From Petrolisthes cinctipes (Eukaryota > Arthropoda > Malacostraca > Decapoda > Porcellanidae), in contig JAWQEG010000286.1 in the NCBI GenBank assembly GCA_033782935.1, positions 2,927,501 through 2,991,500 of the forward strand: 64,000 bases of DNA, given 5' to 3'. Under the pieces are notes generated by a model, which made no database searches, had not been told where the DNA came from, and was given only the letters and a program-made list of their open reading frames with translations. Position 1 is the first letter of the stretch, and every line of letters begins with the position of its first letter. Shown in pieces: positions 53,131-64,000 of the stretch. A program made the translations under genes and the position numbers.

Positions 53131-55447
53131 GTGTTAGAGTATTTTCAAAATACATGCTCAAAACATACTGAAAATCGATCTTTTAGGTGCACAAAAGTCG
53201 ATATGTGCATTCATCTTCTGTACCCGTTTATATCTCAAATTCTGGCCCTAAACACCCGAAAATTCGATATTTTGGGGTCCCAGAAGCGATCTGTACATGC
53301 CTACTCCGTGTTAGAGTATTTTCAAAATTCAGGCCCAAAACATGCTGAAAATCGATATTTTTGGTGCCCAAAGTCAATATGTGCATGTATCTTCTGTACC
53401 CGTTTATATCTCAAATTCAGGCTCAAAACACCCGAAAATTCAATATTTTGGGGTCCCAGAAGCAATCTGTACATGCCTACTCAGTGCTAGAATATTTTCA
53501 AAATATAGGCTAAAAACATGCTAAAAATCGATCTTTTAGGTGCCAAAAAGTCAATATCTCAAATTCAGTCCCAAAACACCCGAAAATTCGATATTTAGGG
53601 GTCCCAGAAGCGATCTGTACATGCCTACTCCGTGTTAGAGTATTTTCAAAATACATGCTCAAAACATACTGAAAATCTATCTTTTAGGTGCACAAAAGTC
53701 GATATGTGCATGCATCTTCAGTACCCGTTTATATCTCAAATTCAGGCTCAAAACACCCGAAAATTCAATATTTTTGGGTCCCAGAAGCAATCTGTACATG
53801 CCTACTCAGTGTTAGAGTATTTTCAAAATACAGGCCCAAAACATGCTGAAAATCGATATTTTAGATGCCCAAAGTCAATATGTGCATGTATCTTCTGTAC
53901 CCGTTTATATCTCAAATTCAGGCTCAAAACACCCGAAAATTCAATATTTTGGGGTCCCAGAAGAAATCTGTACATGCCTACACAGTGCTAGAATATTTTC
54001 AAAATATAGGCTAAAAACATGCTAAAAATCGACATTTTAGGTGCCAAAAAATCGATATCTTAAATTCAGTCCCAAAACACCCAAAAATTCGATATTTAGA
54101 TGTCCCAGAAGGTATCTGTACATGCCTACTCCGTGTTAGAGTATTTTCAAAATACAGGCCAAAAACATACTGAAAATCGATCTTTTAGGTGCCCAAAAGT
54201 CGATATGTGCATGCATCTTCTGGACCCGTTTATATCTCAAATTCTGGCCCTAAACACCCGAAAATTCGATATTTTGGGGTCCCAGAAGCGATCTGTACAT
54301 GCCTACTCCGTGTTAGAGTATTTTCAAAATTCAGGCCCAAAACATGCTGAAAATCGATATTTTTGGTGCCCAAAGTCAATATGTGCATGTATCTTCTGTA
54401 CCCGTTTATATCTCAAATTCAGGCTCAAAACACCCGAAAAGTCAATATTTTGGGGTCCCAGAAGCAATCTGTACATGCCTACTCAGTGCTAGAATATTTT
54501 CAAAATATAGGCTTAAAACATGCTAAAAATCGATCTTTTAGGTGCCAAAAAGTCGATATCTCAAATTTAGTCCCAAAACACCCGAAAACTCGATATTTAG
54601 AGGTCCCAGAAGGATCTGTACATGCCTACTCCGTGTTAGAGTATTTTCAAAATTCAGTCCCAAAACATGCTGAAAATCGATATTTTTGGTGCCCAAAGTC
54701 AATATGTGCATGTATCTTCTGTACCCGTTTATATCTCAAATTCAGGCTCAAAACACCCGAAAATTCAATATTTTGGGGTCCCAGAAGCAATCTGTACAGT
54801 GCTAGAATATTTTCAAAATATAGGCTAAAAACATGCTAAAAATCGATCTTTTAGGTGCCAAAAAGTCGATATCTCAAATTCAGTCCCAAAACACCCGAAA
54901 ATTCCATATTTAGGGGTCCCAGAAGCGATCTGTACATGCCTACTCCGTGTTAGAGTATTTTCAAAATACATGCTCAAAACATACTGAAAATCGATCTTTT
55001 AGGTGCACAAAAGTCGATATGTGCATGCATCTTCTGTACCCGTTTATATCTCAAATTCTGGCCCTAAACACCCGAAAATTCGATATTTTGGGGTCCCAGA
55101 AGCGATCTGTACATGCCTACTCCGTGTTAGAGTATTTTCAAAATTCAGGCCCAAAACATGCTGAAAATCGATATATTTGGTGCCCAAAGTCAATATGTGC
55201 ATGTATCTTCTGTACCCGTTTATATCTCAAATTCAGGCTCAAAACACCCGAAAATTCAATATTTTGGGGTCCCAGAAGCAATCTGTACAGTGCTAGAATA
55301 TTTTCAAAATATAGGCTAAAAACATGCTAAAAATCGATCTTTTAGGTGCCAAAAAGTCGATATCTCAAATTCAGCCTCAAAACACCCGAAAATTCAATAT
55401 TTTGGGGTCCCAGAAGCAATCTGTACATGCCTACACAGTGCTAGAAT
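53131..55447 (+). repeat. 2,317-bp tandem duplication, second copy
   Basis: It repeats the markers of the first copy (gtgcattcatc 53206, gaagaaatctg 53962, gatatttagatgtccc 54091, cttctggacccg 54218). It has a few substitutions, such as gaaaatctatc near 53674 and gaaaattccatatt near 54898. At about 55285 it carries the 10-bp deletion that the first copy lacks, and is followed by an extra C monomer. Confidence 0.86.
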
Positions 55448-55584
55448 ATTTTCAAAATATAGGCTAAAAACATGCTAAAAATCGACATTTTAGGTGCCAA
55501 AAAATCGATATCTCAAATTCAGTCCCAAAACACCCGAAAATTCGATATTTAGAGGTCCCAGAAGGATCTGTACATCCCTACTCC
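54947..55584 (+). repeat. 638-bp A-B-C-C unit
   Basis: A (54947), B with the 10-bp deletion (55124), a C-type short monomer (55290) whose right half is B-like (ttcagcctcaaaac, gaaaattcaatatt, gaagcaatctg), and a second short C (55438-55584). Two short monomers in tandem are otherwise not seen in the core. The first of the pair is a C/B hybrid. Confidence 0.78.
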
Positions 55585-56586
55585 GTGTTAGAGTATTTTC
55601 AAAATACAGGCCAAAAACATACTAAAAATCAATCTTTTAGGTGCCCAAAAGTCGATATGTGCATGCATCTTCTGTACCCGTTTATATCTCAAATTCTGGC
55701 CCTAAACACCCGAAAATTCGATATTTTGGGGTCCCAGAAGCGATCTGTACATGCCTACTCCGTGTTAGAGTATTTTCAAAATTCAGGCCCAAAACATGCT
55801 GAAAATCGATATTTTTGGTGCCCAAAGTCAATATGTGCATGCATCTTCTGTACCCGTTTATATCTCAAATTCAGGCACAAAACACTCGAAAATTCAATAT
55901 TTTGGGGTCCCAGAAGCAATCTGTACATGCCTACTCAGTGCTAGAATATTTTCAAAACATAGGCTAAAAACATGCTAAAAATCGATCTTTTAGGTGCCAA
56001 AAAGTCGATATCTCAAATTCAGTCCCAAAACACCCGAAAATTCGATATTTAGGGGTCCCAGAAGCGATCTGTACATGCCTACTCCGTGTTAGAGTATTTT
56101 CAAAATACATGCTCAAAACATACTGAAAATCGATCTTTTAGGTGCACAAAAGTCGATATGTGCATGCATCTTCAGTACCCGTTTATATCTCAAATTCAGG
56201 CTCAAAACACCCGAAAATTCAATATTTTGGGGTCCCAGAAGCAATCTGTACATGCCTACTCAGTGTTAGAGTATTTTCAAAATACAGGCCCAAAACATGC
56301 TGAAAATCGATATTTTAGATGCCCAAAGTCAATATGTGCATGTATCTTCTATACCCGTTTATATCTCAAATTCAGGCTCAAAACACCCGAAAATTTAATA
56401 TTTTGGGGTCCCAGAAGCAATCTGTACATGCCTACACAGTGCTAGAATATTTTAAAAATATAGGCTAAAAACATGCTAAAAATCGACATTTTAGGTGCCA
56501 AAAAATCGATATCTCAAATTCAGTCCCAAAACACCCGAAAATTCGATATTTAGAGGTCCCAGAAGGTATCTGTACATGCCTACTCC
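55585..56586 (+). repeat. Two trimers related to 59415 and 62420
   Basis: The first trimer (55585-56085) has catactaaaaatcaatc, ggcacaaaacactcg and ttttcaaaacataggc, shared with 59415 (offset 3830) and 61919 (offset 6334). The second (56086-56586) has cttctatacccg, shared with 62420 (offset 6334) but not with the trimer after 59415. This locus therefore looks closest to the source of the pair at 61919-62920. Confidence 0.76.
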
Positions 56587-57087
56587 GTGTTAGAGTATTT
56601 TCAAAATACAGGCCAAAAACATACTGAAAATCGATCTTTTAGGTGCCCAAAAGTCGATATGTGCATGCATCTTCTGTACCCGTTTATATCTCAAATTCTG
56701 GCCCTAAACACCCGAAAATTCGATATTTTGGGGTCCCAGAAGCGATCTGTACATGCCTACTCCGTGTTAGAGTATTTTCAAAATTCAGGCCCAAAACATG
56801 CTGAAAATCGATATTTTTGGTGCTCAAAGTCAATATGTGCATGTATCTTCTGTACCCGTTTATATCTCAAATTCAGGCTCAAAACACCCGAAAATTCAAT
56901 ATTTTGGGGTCCCAGAAGCAATCTGTACATGCCTACACAGTGCTAGAATATTTTCAAAATATAGGCTAAAAACATGCTAAAAATCGATCTTTTAGGTGCC
57001 AAAAAGTCGATATCTCAAATTCAGTCCCAAAACACCCGAAAATTCGATATTTAGGGGTCCCAGAAGCGATCTGTACATGCCTACTCC

Positions 57088-57411
57088 GTGTTGGAGTATT
57101 TTCAAAATACATGCTCAAAACATACTGAAAATCGATATTTTAGATGCCCAAAGTCAATATGTGCATGTATCTTCTGTACCCGTTTATATCTCAAATTCAG
57201 GCTCAAAACACCCGAAAATTCAATATTTTGGGGTCCCAGAAGCAATCTGTACATGCCTACACAGTGCTAGAATATTTTCAAAATATAGGCTAAAAACATA
57301 CTAAAAATCGACATTTTAGGTGCCAAAAAATCTTTATCTCAAATTCAGTCCCAAAACACCCGAAAATTCGATATTTAGAGGCCCCAGAAGGTATCTGTAC
57401 ATGCCTACTCC
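57088..57411 (+). repeat. 324-bp unit with an A/B hybrid monomer
   Basis: The unit starts gtgttggag, with an A-like beginning (catgctcaaaacatactg), and passes into B at gatattttagatgccc and cccaaagtcaatatg. The first monomer is thus 176 bp and is followed by C. The same type of hybrid occurs at 42349 and 45334. The adjoining C monomer has the rare aatctttatctc variant near 57329. Confidence 0.78.
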
Positions 57412-58914
57412 GTGTTAGAGTATTTTCAAAATACAGGCCAAAAACATACTGAAAATCGATCTTTTCGGTGCCCAAAAGTCGATATGTGCATGCATCTTCT
57501 GTACCCGTTTATATCTCAAATTCTGGCCCTAAACACCCGAAAATTCGATATTTTGGGGTCCCAGAAGCGATCTGTACATGCCTACTCCGTGTTAGAGTAT
57601 TTTCAAAATTCAGGCCCAAAACATGCTGAAAATCGATATTTTTGGTGCCCATAGTCAATATGTGCATGTATCTTCTGTACCCGTTTATATCTCAAATTCA
57701 GGCTCAAAACACCCGAAAATTCAATATTTTGGGGTCCCAGAAGCAATCTGTACATGCCTACTCAGTGCTAGAATATTTTCAAAATATAGGCTAAAAACAT
57801 GCTAAAAATCGATCTTTTAGGTGCCAAAAAGTCAATATCTCAAATTCAGTCCCAAAACACCCAAAAATTCGATATTTAGAGGTCCCAGAAGCGATCTCTA
57901 CATGCCTACTCCGTGTTAGAGTATTTTCAAAATACATGCTCAAAAGATACTGAAAATCGATCTTTTAGGTGCACAAAAGTCGATATGTGCATGCATCTTC
58001 TGTACCCGTTTATATCTCAAATTCAGGCTCAAAACACCCGAAAATTCAATATTTTGGGGTCCCAGAAGCAATCTGTACATGCCTACTCAGTGTTAGAGTA
58101 TTTTCAAAATACAGGCCAAAAACTTGCTGAAAATCGATATTTTAGATGCCCAAAGTCAATATGTGCATGTATCTTCTGTACCCGTTTATATCTCAAATTC
58201 AGGCTCAAAACACCCGAAAATTCAATATTTTGGGGTCCCAGAAGCAATCTGTACATGCCTACTCAGTGCTAGAATATTTTCAAAATATAGGCTAAAAACA
58301 TGCTAAAAATCGACATTTTAGGTGCCAAAAAATCGATATATCAAATTCAGTCCCAAAACACCCGAAAATTCGATATTTAGAGGTCCCAGAAGGAATCTGT
58401 ACATGCCTACTCCGTGTTAGAGTATTTTCAAAATACAGGCCAAAAACATACTGAAAATCGATCTTTTAGGTGCCCAAAAGTCGATATGTGCATGCATCTT
58501 CTGTACCCGTTTATATCTCAAATTCTGGCCCTAAACACCCGAAAATTCGATATTTTGGGGTCCCAGAAGCGATCTGTACATGCCTACTCCGTGTTAGAGT
58601 ATTTTCAAAATTCAGGCCCAAAACATGCTGAAAATCGATATTTTTGGTGCCCAAAGTCAATATGTGCATGTATCTTCTGTACCCGTTTATATCCCAAATT
58701 AAGGCTCAAAACACCACAAAATTCAATATTTTGGGGTCCCAGAAGCAATCTGTACATGCCTACACAGTGCTAAAAATTTTTCAAAATATAGGCTAAAAAC
58801 ATGCTAAAAATCGATCTTTTAGGTGCCAAAAAGTCGATATCTCAAATTCAGTCCCAAAACACCCGAAAATTCGATATTTAGGGGTCCCAGAAGCGATCTG
58901 TACATGCCTACTCC

Positions 58915-61418
58915 GTGTTAGAGTATTTTCAAAATACATGCTCAAAACATACTGAAAATCGATCTTTTAGGTGCACAAAAGTCGATATGTGCATGCATCT
59001 TCAGTACCCGTTTATATCTCAAGTTCAGGCTCAAAACACCCGAAAATTCAATATTTTGGGGTCCCAGAAGCAATCTGTACATGCCTACTCAGTGTTAGAG
59101 TATTTTCAAAATACAGGCCCAAAACATGCTGAAAATCGATATTTTAGATGCCCAAAGTCAATATGTGCATGTATCTTCTGTACCCGTTTATATCTGAAAT
59201 TCAGGCTCAAAACACCCGAAAATTCAATATTTTGGGGTCCCAGAAGCAATCTGTACATGCCTACACAGTGCTAGAATATTTTCAAAATATAGGCTAAAAA
59301 CATGCTAAAAATCGACATTTTAGGTGCCAAAAAATCGATATCTCAAATTCAGTCCCAAAACACCCGAAAATTCGATATTTAGAGGTCCCAGAAGGATCTG
59401 TACATCCCTACTCCGTGTTAGAGTATTTTCAAAATACAGGCCAAAAACATACTAAAAATCAATCTTTTAGGTGCCCAAAAGTCGATATGTGCATGCATCT
59501 TCTGTACCCGTTTATATCTCAAATTCTGGCCCTAAACACCCGAAAATTCGATATTTTGGGGTCCCAGAAGCGATCTGTACATGCCTACTCCGTGTTAGAG
59601 TATTTTCAAAATTCAGGCCCAAAACATGCTGAAAATCGATATTTTTGGTGCACAAAGTCAATATGTGCATGCATCTTCTGTACCCGTTTATATCTCAAAT
59701 TCAGGCACAAAACACTCGAAAATTCAATATTTTGGGGTCCCAGAAGCAATCTGTACATGCCTACTCAGTGCTAGAATATTTTCAAAACATAGGCTAAAAA
59801 CATGCTAAAAATCGATCTTTTAGGTGCCAAAAAGTCGATATCTCAAATTCAGTCCCAAAACACCCGAAAATTCGATATTTAGGGGTCCCAGAAGCGATCT
59901 GTACATGCCTACTCCGTGTTAGAGTATTTTCAAAATACATGCTCAAAACATACTGAAAATCGATCTTTTAGGTGCCCAAAAGTCGATATGTGCATGCATC
60001 TTCAGTACCCGTTTATATCTCAAATTCAGGCTCAAAACACCCGAAAATTCAATATTTTGGGGTCCCAGAAGCAATCTGTACATGCCTACTCAGTGTTAGA
60101 GTATTTTCAAAATACAGGCCCAAAACATGCTGAAAATCGATATTTTAGATGCCCAAAGTCAATATGTGCATGTATCTTCTGTACCCGTTTATATCTCAAA
60201 TTCAGGCTCAAAACACCCGAAAATTCAATATTTTGGGGTCCCAGAAGCAATCTGTACATGCCTACTCAGTGCTAGAATATTTTAAAAATATAGGCTAAAA
60301 ACATGCTAAAAATCGACATTTTAGGTGCCAAAAAATCGATATATCAAATTCAGTCCCAAAACACCCGAAAATTCGATATTTAGAGGTCCCAGAAGGAATC
60401 TGTACATGCCTACTCCGTGTTAGAGTATTTTCAAAATACAGGCCAAAAACATACTGAAAATCGATCTTTTAGATGCCCAAAAGTCGATATGTGCATGCAT
60501 CTTCTGTACCCGTTTATATCTCAAATTCTGGCCCTAAACACCCGAAAATTCGATATTTTGGGGTCCCAGAAGCGATCTGTACATGCCTACTCCGTGTTAG
60601 AGTATTTTCAAAATTCAGGCCCAAAACATGCTGAAAATCGATATTTTTGGTGCCCAAAGTCAATATGTGCATGTATCTTCTGTACCCGTTTATATCTCAA
60701 ATTCAGGCTCAAAACACCCGATAATTCAATATTTTGGGGTCCCAGAATCAATCTGTACATGCCTACTCAGTGCTAGAATATTTTAAAAATATAGGCTAAA
60801 AACATGCTAAAAATCGACATTTTAGGTGCCAAAAAATCGATATATCAAATTCAGTCCCAAAACACCCGAAAATACGATATTTAGAGGTCCCAGAAGGAAT
60901 CTGTACATGCCTACTCCGTGTTAGAGTATTTTCAAAATACAGGCCAAAAACATACTGAAAATCGATCTTTTAGGTGCCCAAAAGTCGATATGTGCATGCA
61001 TCTTCTGTACCCGTTTATATCTCAAATTCTGGCCCTAAACACCCGAAAATTCGATATTTTGGGGTCCCAGAAGCGATCTGTACATGCCTACTCCGTGTTA
61101 TAGTATTTTCAAAATTCAGGCCCAAAACATGCTGAAAATCGATATTTTTGGTGCCCAAAGTCAATATGTGCATGTATCTTCTGTACCCGTTTATATCTCA
61201 AATTCAGGCTCAAAACACCCCAAAATTCAATATTTTGGGGTCCCAGAAGCAATCTGTACATGCCTACACAGTGCTAAAATTTTTTCAAAATATAGGCTAA
61301 AAACATGCTAAAAATCGATCTTTTAGGTGCCAAAAAGTCGATATCTCAAATTCAGTCCCAAAACACCCGAAAATTCGATATTTAGGGGACCCAGAAGCGA
61401 TCTGTACATGCCTACTCC
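58915..61418 (+). repeat. 2,504-bp duplication, first copy
   Basis: It matches the sequence starting at 61419 at an offset of 2504, with rare markers atctcaagttcagg (59020 and 61524), tacatccctactcc (59401 and 61905), catactaaaaatcaatc (59448 and 61952) and ggcacaaaacactcg (59704 and 62208). Upstream similarity extends to about 58.3 kb versus 60.8 kb (gtgctaaaaattttt versus gtgctaaaatttttt). The length is five trimers minus one base. Confidence 0.82.
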
Positions 61419-63922
61419 GTGTTAGAGTATTTTCAAAATACATGCTCAAAACATACTGAAAATCGATCTTTTAGGTGCACAAAAGTCGATATGTGCATGC
61501 ATCTTCAGTACCCGTTTATATCTCAAGTTCAGGCTCAAAACACCCGAAAATTCAATATTTTGGGGTCCCAGAAGCAATCTGTACATGCCTACTCAGTGTT
61601 AGAGTATTTTCAAAATACAGGCCCAAAACATGCTGAAAATCGATATTTTAGATGCCCAAAGTCAATATGTGCATGTATCTTCTGTACCCGTTTATATCTC
61701 AAATTCAGGCTCAAAACACCCGAAAATTCAATATTTTGGGGTCCCAGAAGCAATCTGTACATGCCTACACAGTGCTAGAATATTTTCAAAATATAGGCTA
61801 AAAACATGCTAAAAATCGACATTTTAGGTGCCAAAAAATCGATATCTCAAATTCAGTCCCAAAACACCCGAAAATTCGATATTTAGAGGTCCCAGAAGGA
61901 TCTGTACATCCCTACTCCGTGTTAGAGTATTTTCAAAATACAGGCCAAAAACATACTAAAAATCAATCTTTTAGGTGCCCAAAAGTCGATATGTGCATGC
62001 ATCTTCTGTACCCGTTTATATCTCAAATTCTGGCCCTAAACACCCGAAAATTCGATATTTTGGGGTCCCAGAAGCGATCTGTACATGCCTACTCCGTGTT
62101 AGAGTATTTTCAAAATTCAGGCCCAAAACATGCTGAAAATCGATATTTTTGGTGCCCAAAGTCAATATGTGCATGCATCTTCTGTACCCGTTTATATCTC
62201 AAATTCAGGCACAAAACACTCGAAAATTCAATATTTTGGGGTCCCAGAAGCAATCTGTACATGCCTACTCAGTGCTAGAATATTTTCAAAACATAGGCTA
62301 AAAACATGCTAAAAATCGATCTTTTAGGTGCCAAAAAGTCGATATCTCAAATTCAGTCCCAAAACACCCGAAAATTCGATATTTAGGGGTCCCAGAAGCG
62401 ATCTGTACATGCCTACTCCGTGTTAGAGTATTTTCAAAATACATGCTCAAAACATACTGAAAATCGATCTTTTAGGTGCACAAAAGTCGATATGTGCATG
62501 CATCTTCAGTACCCGTTTATATCTCAAATTCAGGCTCAAAACACCCGAAAATTCAATATTTTGGGGTCCCAGAAGCAATCTGTACATGCCTACTCAGTGT
62601 TAGAGTATTTTCAAAATACAGGCCCAAAACATGCTGAAAATCGATATTTTAGATGCCCAAAGTCAATATGTGCATGTATCTTCTATACCCGTTTATATCT
62701 CAAATTCAGGCTCAAAACACCCGAAAATTTAATATTTTGGGGTCCCAGAAGCAATCTGTACATGCCTACACAGTGCTAGAATATTTTAAAAATATAGGCT
62801 AAAAACATGCTAAAAATCGACATTTTAGGTGCCAAAAAATCGATATCTCAAATTCAGTCCCAAAACACCCGAAAATTCGATATTTAGAGGTCCCAGAAGG
62901 TATCTGTACATGCCTACTCCGTGTTAGAGTATTTTCAAAATACAGGCCAAAAACATACTGAAAATCGATCTTTTTGGTGCCCAAAAGTCGATATGTGCAT
63001 GCATCTTCTGTACCCGTTTATATCTCAAATTCTGGTTCTAAACACCCGAAAATTCGATATTTTGGGGTCCCAGAAGCGATCTGTACATGCCTACTCCGTG
63101 TTAGAGTATTTTCAAAATTCAGGCCCAAAACATGCTGAAAATCGATATTTTTGGTGCCCAAAGTCAATATGTGCATGTATCTTCTGTACCCGTTTATATC
63201 TCAAATTCAGGCTCAAAACACCCGAAAATTCAATATTTTGGGGTCCCAGAAGCAATCTGTACATGCCTACTCAGTGTTAGACTATTTTCAAAATACAGGC
63301 CCAAAACATGCTGAAAATCGATATTTTAGATGCCCAAAGTCAATATGTGCATGTATCTTCTGTACCCGTTTATATCTCAAATTCAGGCTCAAAACACCCG
63401 AAAATTCAATATTTTGGGGTCCCAGAAGCAATCTGTACATGCCTACTCAGTGCTAGAATATTTTCAAAATATAGGCTAAAAACATGCTAAAAATCGATCT
63501 TTTAGGTGCCAAAAAGTCAATATCTCAAATTCAGTCCCAAAACACCCGAAAATTCGATATTTAGGGGTCCCAGAAGCGATCTGTACATGCCTACTCCGTG
63601 TTAGAGTATTTTCAAAATACATGCTCAAAACATACTGAAAATCGATGTTTTATGTGCACAAAAGTCGATATGTGCATGCATCTTCTGTACCCGTTTATAT
63701 CTCAAATTCTGGCCCTAAACACCCGAAAATTCGATATTTTGGGGTCCCAGAAGCGATCTGTACATGCCTACTCCGTGTTAGAGTATTTTCAAAATTCAGG
63801 CCCAAAACATGCTGAAAATCGATATTTTTGGTGCCCAAAGTCAATATGTGCATGTATCTTCTGTACCCGTTTATATCTCAAATTCAGGCTCAAAACACCC
63901 GAAAATTCAATATTTTGGGGTC
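61419..63922 (+). repeat. 2,504-bp duplication, second copy; mosaic right end
   Basis: The first kilobase matches the copy at 58915. From about 62420 the sequence instead shares private variants with 56086-56586, such as cttctatacccg (62680 and 56346), gaaaatttaatatt and tattttaaaaatataggc. The right end has therefore been exchanged or converted from a different lineage. It includes a 677-bp A-B-B-C unit at 62921-63597. Confidence 0.75.
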
Positions 63923-64000
63923 CCAGAAGCAATCTGTACATGCCTACTCAGTGCTAGAATATTTTCAAAATATAGGCTAAAAACATGCTAAAAATCGATC

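Larger units (their letters stand above)
1..64000 (+). repeat. Uninterrupted head-to-tail satellite DNA array
   Basis: The phrases gtcccagaagc, ctgtacatgcctactc, aaaacacccgaaaattc and ctcaaattcag recur every 147-177 bases from the first line to the last, always in the same orientation. I found no inverted copy, no unique spacer, no transposon insertion and no gene. The array starts inside a monomer at base 1 and is cut inside a monomer at base 64000, so the true array is longer. From length alone the window holds roughly 380 monomers. Such homogeneous non-coding arrays with higher-order structure are typical of eukaryotic centromeric or pericentromeric heterochromatin (known biology). That this array is centromeric is inference; nothing in the sequence proves CENH3/CENP-A occupancy. 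I do not recognise the family. Confidence 0.97.
23973..64000 (+). repeat. Homogenised core: 501-bp A-B-C higher-order repeat
   Basis: Trimer starts (tactccgtgttagag) recur at 501 bp or at 501 plus or minus recognisable events. The spacings seen are 491 (10-bp deletion), 500, 509 (8-bp duplication), 324/325 (A/B hybrid), 353 (B/C hybrid), 314 (B-C without A), 638 (A-B-C-C), 677 (A-B-B-C) and 678 (trimer plus a lone A). Within each unit the monomers are 177, 176 and 148 bp. Copies differ by few substitutions, far fewer than in the left part. The unit continues past the window end, where an A at 63598, a B at 63775 and an incomplete C at 63951 are seen. Confidence 0.93.

Noticed and set aside
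1..64000. CRISPR-like regular repeats
   Set aside because: There are no unique spacers. The sequence between any two conserved phrases is itself repeated, and unit lengths of 148-177 bp do not fit CRISPR.

Overview
The whole 64 kb window is one uninterrupted, head-to-tail satellite DNA array. I find no gene, RNA gene, transposon or unique sequence. Every stretch, including all stretches over 300 bases, is a copy of the same AT-rich repeat family in one orientation, and the array runs off both ends of the window. The open reading frames are by-products of the repeat. Most begin at GTG or TTG, they overlap in all forward frames, and they mutate like non-coding DNA. This organisation is typical of centromeric or pericentromeric satellite in a eukaryote. 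I do not recognise the family and cannot name the organism. An animal or a plant is possible, and a bacterial or viral origin is very unlikely.

The repeat is built in layers. (1) A half-unit of about 88-89 bp. (2) A monomer of 176-177 bp made of two diverged half-units, plus a short form of 147-148 bp that lacks 29 bp at the end of the first half. (3) A trimer A-B-C of exactly 177+176+148 = 501 bp. (4) Two alternating flavours of the trimer, giving units of about 1,002 bp. (5) Tandem duplications of several trimers at once, with spacings of 3692, 2985, 1994, 2317 and 2504 bp.

Region by region: 1 to about 13.9 kb is divergent, with irregular monomer order and an older unit of about 2.3-2.9 kb seen three times. 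The stretch 13.9-14.9 kb holds the first clear 501-bp trimers. From about 14.9 to 23.7 kb there is a different composite unit of roughly 1.6-2.6 kb in four partial copies. From about 23.97 kb to the end is the homogenised 501-bp core, including fifteen consecutive units of exactly 501 bp at 28639-36153. A short-monomer subtype with gtgcgtaaaggcgat is frequent left of about 23.1 kb and I do not see it in the core. The picture is of an old, decayed layer on the left and a younger, actively homogenised core on the right.

The interest lies in how the array evolved: internal duplication, one 29-bp indel setting the trimer, A/B and B/C hybrid monomers recording unequal exchange, a 10-bp deletion scattered through the array, and CpG-to-CpA changes separating monomer classes. 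There is no sign of a protein-coding system here.
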